Below, one piece after another: positions 60,800 to 64,000 of a stretch of 64,000 nucleotides of DNA. Both the position numbers and the translations under genes were made by a program. This DNA is from Bacillus_BU sp051233475 (GTDB lineage Bacteria > Bacillota > Bacilli > Bacillales > Cytobacillaceae): the NCBI RefSeq assembly GCF_051233475.1, contig NZ_JBKFGH010000008.1, positions 124,001 to 188,000 of the forward strand, in the 5' to 3' direction. The notes beneath the pieces are model-generated. The model worked only from the letters and a program-made list of their open reading frames with translations. It was not told where the DNA came from and searched no databases. Numbering within the stretch: position 1 is the first letter of the stretch; each line of letters begins with the position of its first letter.

Positions 60800-61030
60800 T
60801 GTCATTCGGAACGCCGGCATGGTAGGTTCCTTATCTTAAGAGGACATACGTTCCGTTATTTTGATAAAATATGCTCTTTTTGATAGATAAGCGGACACCA
60901 GTTCCGCTATTCGCTAATAAATGGCGATTTTTGAGTGGTATTTATATAAATAAGAGCCCCTGTGTCCGGTAAGATGCAATAACAAGCTAAAAACATCAAA
61001 ATAAGGGCCTCTGTGTCCGCCAAAATATCG
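60800..61030. repeat. Degenerate GTTCCGCTATT / TGTGTCCG repeat (array 5)
   Basis: Phrases such as GGACATACGTTCCGTTATT and GCGGACACCAGTTCCGCTAT, then AGAGCCCCTGTGTCCGG and AGGGCCTCTGTGTCCGCC, recur about every 55–60 bp. It lies between clpP and crh (60449–61194), with no gene visible. Confidence 0.6.
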
Positions 61031-61088
61031 TAACTTCATTATTTTTGTTAACCAATCGGAGGAGGACAAGCTCGTAAGTATAATAAAG

Positions 61089-61119
61089 AAAACTCGCCAA
61101 TTTTTTGATGGCGAGTTTT
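61089..61119. terminator. Terminator downstream of crh
   Basis: An 11-bp perfect stem AAAACTCGCCA / TGGCGAGTTTT. It lies about 75 bp after the crh stop. Confidence 0.75.
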
Positions 61120-61194
61120 GCTTTTATATAGGCGAAAGGCATCATAACGACTGTCACTTCAATATAAATATAAAACGGAAACCTTTAGTGTTTT

Positions 61195-61452
61195 TTATGC
61201 CTCATCGCAAATATAATTGCAAAGGGCTTCAATAGCTTCTGTTTCGTCACTGCCGTTTGCGGATAGAGAAACTTCAGAGCCTGAGCTTATTGCCAAGCTC
61301 ATTAACCCCATAATACTTTTGGCATTGACTTTTTTACCGTCTTTCTCTAAAAAAATTTCGGATGAAAACCGATTGGCTTCTTGAACAAAGAGTGCCGCAG
61401 GACGTGCTTGTAAACCAGTTTTCAGTTTAACTTTTACCTGTTTTTCTAACAT
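61195..61452 (-). CDS. crh: Catabolite-repression HPr-like protein Crh
   Basis: 85 residues, HPr fold. The phosphorylatable His15 of HPr is replaced by Gln (TGLQARPAA), which distinguishes Crh, while the regulatory Ser46 site is kept (NAKSIMGLMSLA). Ser-phosphorylated Crh is a CcpA corepressor; it cannot act in PTS sugar transport. GGGGAG precedes the ATG. It is 15 bp downstream of whiA, hence in the yvcK–whiA operon. Confidence 0.96.
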   Translation of the reverse strand: MLEKQVKVKLKTGLQARPAALFVQEANRFSSEIFLEKDGKKVNAKSIMGLMSLAISSGSEVSLSANGSDETEAIEALCNYICDEA

Positions 61453-61467
61453 GCGATTTCTCTCCCC

Positions 61468-62424
61468 TTATATTTCTCTATTTTTGATCGGCTCACTTGC
61501 CCTTAGCTTTTCAGCTATTTCATCTATTTTTCTTAACCGATGATTAATCCCAGATTTACTGATAACTCCGCCAGAAACCATTTCCCCCAGCTCTTTAAGA
61601 GTTACATCCTGGTAATTTACTCGTAATTCGGCTATTTCCCTTAGTTTTCCCGGTAGAATTTGCAATCCAACGGTTTGATCAATAAATCGAATGTTCTCGA
61701 CTTGCCTTAATGCGGCCCCAATCGTTTTATTTAAATTGGCCGTCTCACAATTAACCAAGCGATTAACAGAATTTCTCATATCACGGACAATCCGGATATC
61801 TTCAAATTTAAGTAAAGCATTATGAGCACCGATAATATTTAAAAATTCGGTAATTTTTTCTGCTTCTTTTAAATAGGTTATATACCCTTTTTTCCGCTCA
61901 AGTGTTTTGCTGTTAAGTTGAAATGTGTTCATCAATTCACACAAAGCATCATTATGTTCTTTATATAGTGAGGCAACCTCAAGATGGTAGGAGGACGTCT
62001 CCGGGTTATTGACAGAACCCCCTGCCAGAAAGGCTCCTCGCAAATAAGAACGCTTACAACATTTCTTTCTAATAAGCTCATCTGAAATATCGTGAACAAA
62101 GGTGAAGCCTTCGCCTAATATTTTCAAATCCTCCAAGATTGATTTTGCCTGATCAGCGAGTCGTACAATGTAAACATTGTTTTTCTTCAAGCGCATTTTC
62201 TTTCTGACCAGCAATTCAACTTGAACTTGATAATTCTTTTTTATTAGTGTGTAAATTCTTCGGGCAATTGCTGCATTCTCGGTTTGAATATCTACGATTA
62301 GTTTACGATTGGAGAATGATAAGGATCCATTCATACGAATTAATGCGGAGAGTTCAGATATACTACAGCATGCTTTTACTTCTATATTTGTCAGTTCTTT
62401 CTTCGTTTCTGAAGCGAAAGACAA
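61468..62424 (-). CDS. whiA: DNA-binding protein WhiA
   Basis: 318 residues. The N-terminal half is a degenerate LAGLIDADG-like fold (SYLRGAFLAGGSVNNPETSYH-type segment near residue 125). The C-terminal helix-turn-helix (GEMVSGGVISKSGINHRLRKI) binds DNA. In Bacillus WhiA influences cell division and chromosome segregation. The TTG start has AGGTG 8 nt upstream. It is unrelated in function to the homing-endonuclease remnant at 42684 despite the shared fold. Confidence 0.96.
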   Translation of the reverse strand: MSFASETKKELTNIEVKACCSISELSALIRMNGSLSFSNRKLIVDIQTENAAIARRIYTLIKKNYQVQVELLVRKKMRLKKNNVYIVRLADQAKSILEDLKILGEGFTFVHDISDELIRKKCCKRSYLRGAFLAGGSVNNPETSSYHLEVASLYKEHNDALCELMNTFQLNSKTLERKKGYITYLKEAEKITEFLNIIGAHNALLKFEDIRIVRDMRNSVNRLVNCETANLNKTIGAALRQVENIRFIDQTVGLQILPGKLREIAELRVNYQDVTLKELGEMVSGGVISKSGINHRLRKIDEIAEKLRASEPIKNREI

Positions 62425-62455
62425 CCTTAAACACCTCCATCCACAGGCAAAAGTA

Positions 62456-63448
62456 TCAATTGTAATTACGCTTTAAACCTTGTTTTGTTTCATTTAAAAG
62501 GAAAGAATATAAAATTTCTGCTACCTTGTTTGTATCATGACGAATTGCTCCGTTTTGCAAGCAAACAAATTCATCTTGAAGCAATTCAATCCCAAGCTCT
62601 TGTAGATTCGAAACATCAAAAAAGACAGGTTTGGCGTATTCTTTTTGATATCGCTGCTGGATTTCTGAAGGAATCGGTTTCGTATTAACTAGGATGGTGT
62701 CAATAAAGCTGCAATTCATATGATCGTAAATTGCCTTTACATGATCACTAGCTGTATAATCTAATGTTTCCCCAGCCTGAGTCATTAAATTACAAATATA
62801 AACCTTTTTTCCCTTTGCTTTACAGACGGCCTTGCCTAGCTCCGGAACAAGCAAATTAGGAAGCACGCTTGTATACAAACTCCCTGGACCTATAATAATT
62901 AAATCAGCTTGCTTAATCGCTTGAACGGATTCCGGAAGTGGAGAAATATTTCCGGGTGTAAGAAAGACTTTTTTAATTTTTTTACCTGAAAAAGGAATTT
63001 TTGACTCTCCGGAAACTATCGTACCATCTTCGAGCTCTGCATGCAAAATGACTCCTTGATTGGCAGCTGGCAGCACCTTACCATTTACATTTAAAACTTT
63101 GGACATTTCTTGGATAGCATGAACAAAATTCCCGGTAATGGAAGTCATGGCCGCTAAAATTAAATTCCCTAACGAGTGCCCTGAAAGTTCATTCGTAGTT
63201 TTGAAGCGGTGCTGGAACATCTCTTCAATTAATGGCTCCACATCGGATAATGCAGCAAGCACATTGCGAACATCCCCTGGTGGCGGGATATGAAGGTCAT
63301 CTCGCAACCTTCCAGAGCTCCCGCCGTCATCGGCCACTGTCACAATAGCAGTTATATCAACAGGATATTTTTTCAATCCTCGTAATAGAACAGGCAAGCC
63401 CGTTCCACCACCTATAATGACAATTCTAGGTTGTTGGAACTTCGTCAT
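62456..63448 (-). CDS. yvcK: YvcK/GlmR family protein
   Basis: 330 residues. It opens with a nucleotide-binding loop (IIGGGTGLPVLLRGLK, about 10–25) and has DDGGSSGRLR and GNLILAA motifs of the CofD/YvcK fold. It binds UDP-GlcNAc in Bacillus and stimulates GlmS for cell-envelope precursor supply under gluconeogenic growth. It overlaps the rapZ stop by 4 nt (ATGA) and lies 31 bp before whiA. Confidence 0.95.
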   Translation of the reverse strand: MTKFQQPRIVIIGGGTGLPVLLRGLKKYPVDITAIVTVADDGGSSGRLRDDLHIPPPGDVRNVLAALSDVEPLIEEMFQHRFKTTNELSGHSLGNLILAAMTSITGNFVHAIQEMSKVLNVNGKVLPAANQGVILHAELEDGTIVSGESKIPFSGKKIKKVFLTPGNISPLPESVQAIKQADLIIIGPGSLYTSVLPNLLVPELGKAVCKAKGKKVYICNLMTQAGETLDYTASDHVKAIYDHMNCSFIDTILVNTKPIPSEIQQRYQKEYAKPVFFDVSNLQELGIELLQDEFVCLQNGAIRHDTNKVAEILYSFLLNETKQGLKRNYN

Positions 63449-64000
63449 GTTAATTTTTCCTTCCTTTTATCAATGTCCCGATGACTAACCCGAGTTTCAT
63501 AATCCTTTTTGAAAAATTGGCCAATGTACTCTGCTAGGGCCACCGAACGGTGCTGTCCGCCGGTACAACCAATTGCCACAACAAGCTGTGCTTTACCTTC
63601 CCGCTTATAGTGCGGCAGCATAAAACCGAGCAGCTCGGTTACTTTTTCCAAAAATTTATGGGTTTCATTCCATTTTAAAACATAGCTGGAAACATCTTCG
63701 TCAAGCCCTGTTTTTGGTCGCATCGAATCAATATAATGCGGATTTGGCAAGAAACGGACATCAAAAACAAGATCAGCATCAATCGGAATCCCGTGTTTAA
63801 ATCCAAAAGACATTACATTAACTGTAAAAATCGTCTGTTTATTAGCGGAAAACTCAGTGAGGATTTTCTCTCTTAAATCTTTCGGTTTCATATTTGAAGT
63901 ATTATAAATTAATTGGGCTCTACCCTTTAATTCTTCTAATAATTCTCGTTCAAGCTTTATTCCTTCTAATGGAAGTCCTGATGGGGCAAGCGGATGAAAG
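63445..64000 (-). CDS. rapZ: RapZ/YvcJ nucleotide-binding protein (partial)
   Basis: Open through the right window edge, so the N-terminal P-loop is missing. About 185 C-terminal residues are present. The RapZ C-terminal domain signature is seen in FGFKHGIPIDADLVFDVRFLPNP and the conserved AIGCTGGQHRSVALAEYIG. In E. coli RapZ binds GlmZ RNA; in Bacillus YvcJ has GTPase activity and affects competence. It is the first visible gene of the rapZ–yvcK–whiA–crh operon. Confidence 0.95.
   Translation of the reverse strand, partial: FHPLAPSGLPLEGIKLERELLEELKGRAQLIYNTSNMKPKDLREKILTEFSANKQTIFTVNVMSFGFKHGIPIDADLVFDVRFLPNPHYIDSMRPKTGLDEDVSSYVLKWNETHKFLEKVTELLGFMLPHYKREGKAQLVVAIGCTGGQHRSVALAEYIGQFFKKDYETRVSHRDIDKRKEKLT

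Overview
The window looks like a chromosomal segment of a low-GC, endospore-forming Bacillaceae (Bacillus/Neobacillus-like). The basis is conserved gene order: the secG–carboxylesterase–rnr–smpB–ssrA block, the cggR–gapA–pgk–tpiA–gpmI–eno glycolytic operon, rpoN/sigL, clpP behind a CtsR box, and rapZ–yvcK–whiA–crh. Strong AGGAGG-type ribosome binding sites and frequent TTG/GTG starts agree with this. All calls come from reading the sequence; no database search was run.

Layout. 1–9 kb: a partial MASE3/PAS sensor, an azoreductase, an oxidoreductase, a kinase-like protein, a cation-diffusion transporter, an AIM24-type protein and an AlaX-type tRNA editing enzyme. 9–22 kb: ppaC, amtB, an AraC regulator, then a tungsten/molybdenum aldehyde:ferredoxin oxidoreductase with moeB, moaD and a small partner, interrupted by a NERD nuclease-like gene and repeat arrays; then gabT–gabD and a YczE-type membrane protein. 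22–26 kb: a lactonase, a tandemly duplicated structured non-coding module, a second azoreductase and a C39-like secreted protein. 26–37 kb: two paralogous four-gene modules (DUF4405-like membrane protein, adaptor, ABC ATPase, MacB-like permease) on either side of one two-component system. 38–43 kb: an SDR oxidoreductase and a thiol/persulfide cluster (CoA-disulfide reductase–rhodanese–TusA fusion, TlpA-like, glutaredoxin) with CsoR/CstR-type operators. 43–49 kb: ssrA (tmRNA) and its partner genes, then a second NERD gene. 50–64 kb: glycolysis, rpoN, tRNA-Arg, clpP and the yvcK cluster.

The most notable findings are these. (1) The tmRNA gene is split in its T-loop by a roughly 277-nt group I intron, and a LAGLIDADG homing-endonuclease-like gene, apparently frameshifted and preceded by a LexA-type box, lies just beyond the tmRNA 3' end on the opposite strand. 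(2) Intergenic arrays of degenerate units with a period of about 20–22 bp occur at several loci. Two of these loci share 78 identical bases in inverted orientation, and two arrays abut genes for NERD + zinc-ribbon proteins. (3) A roughly 240-nt structured RNA candidate with its own terminator is duplicated in tandem upstream of the second azoreductase. (4) A palindromic MITE-like family is present in eight copies, including a 78-bp minimal form and a copy interrupted by a second repeat.
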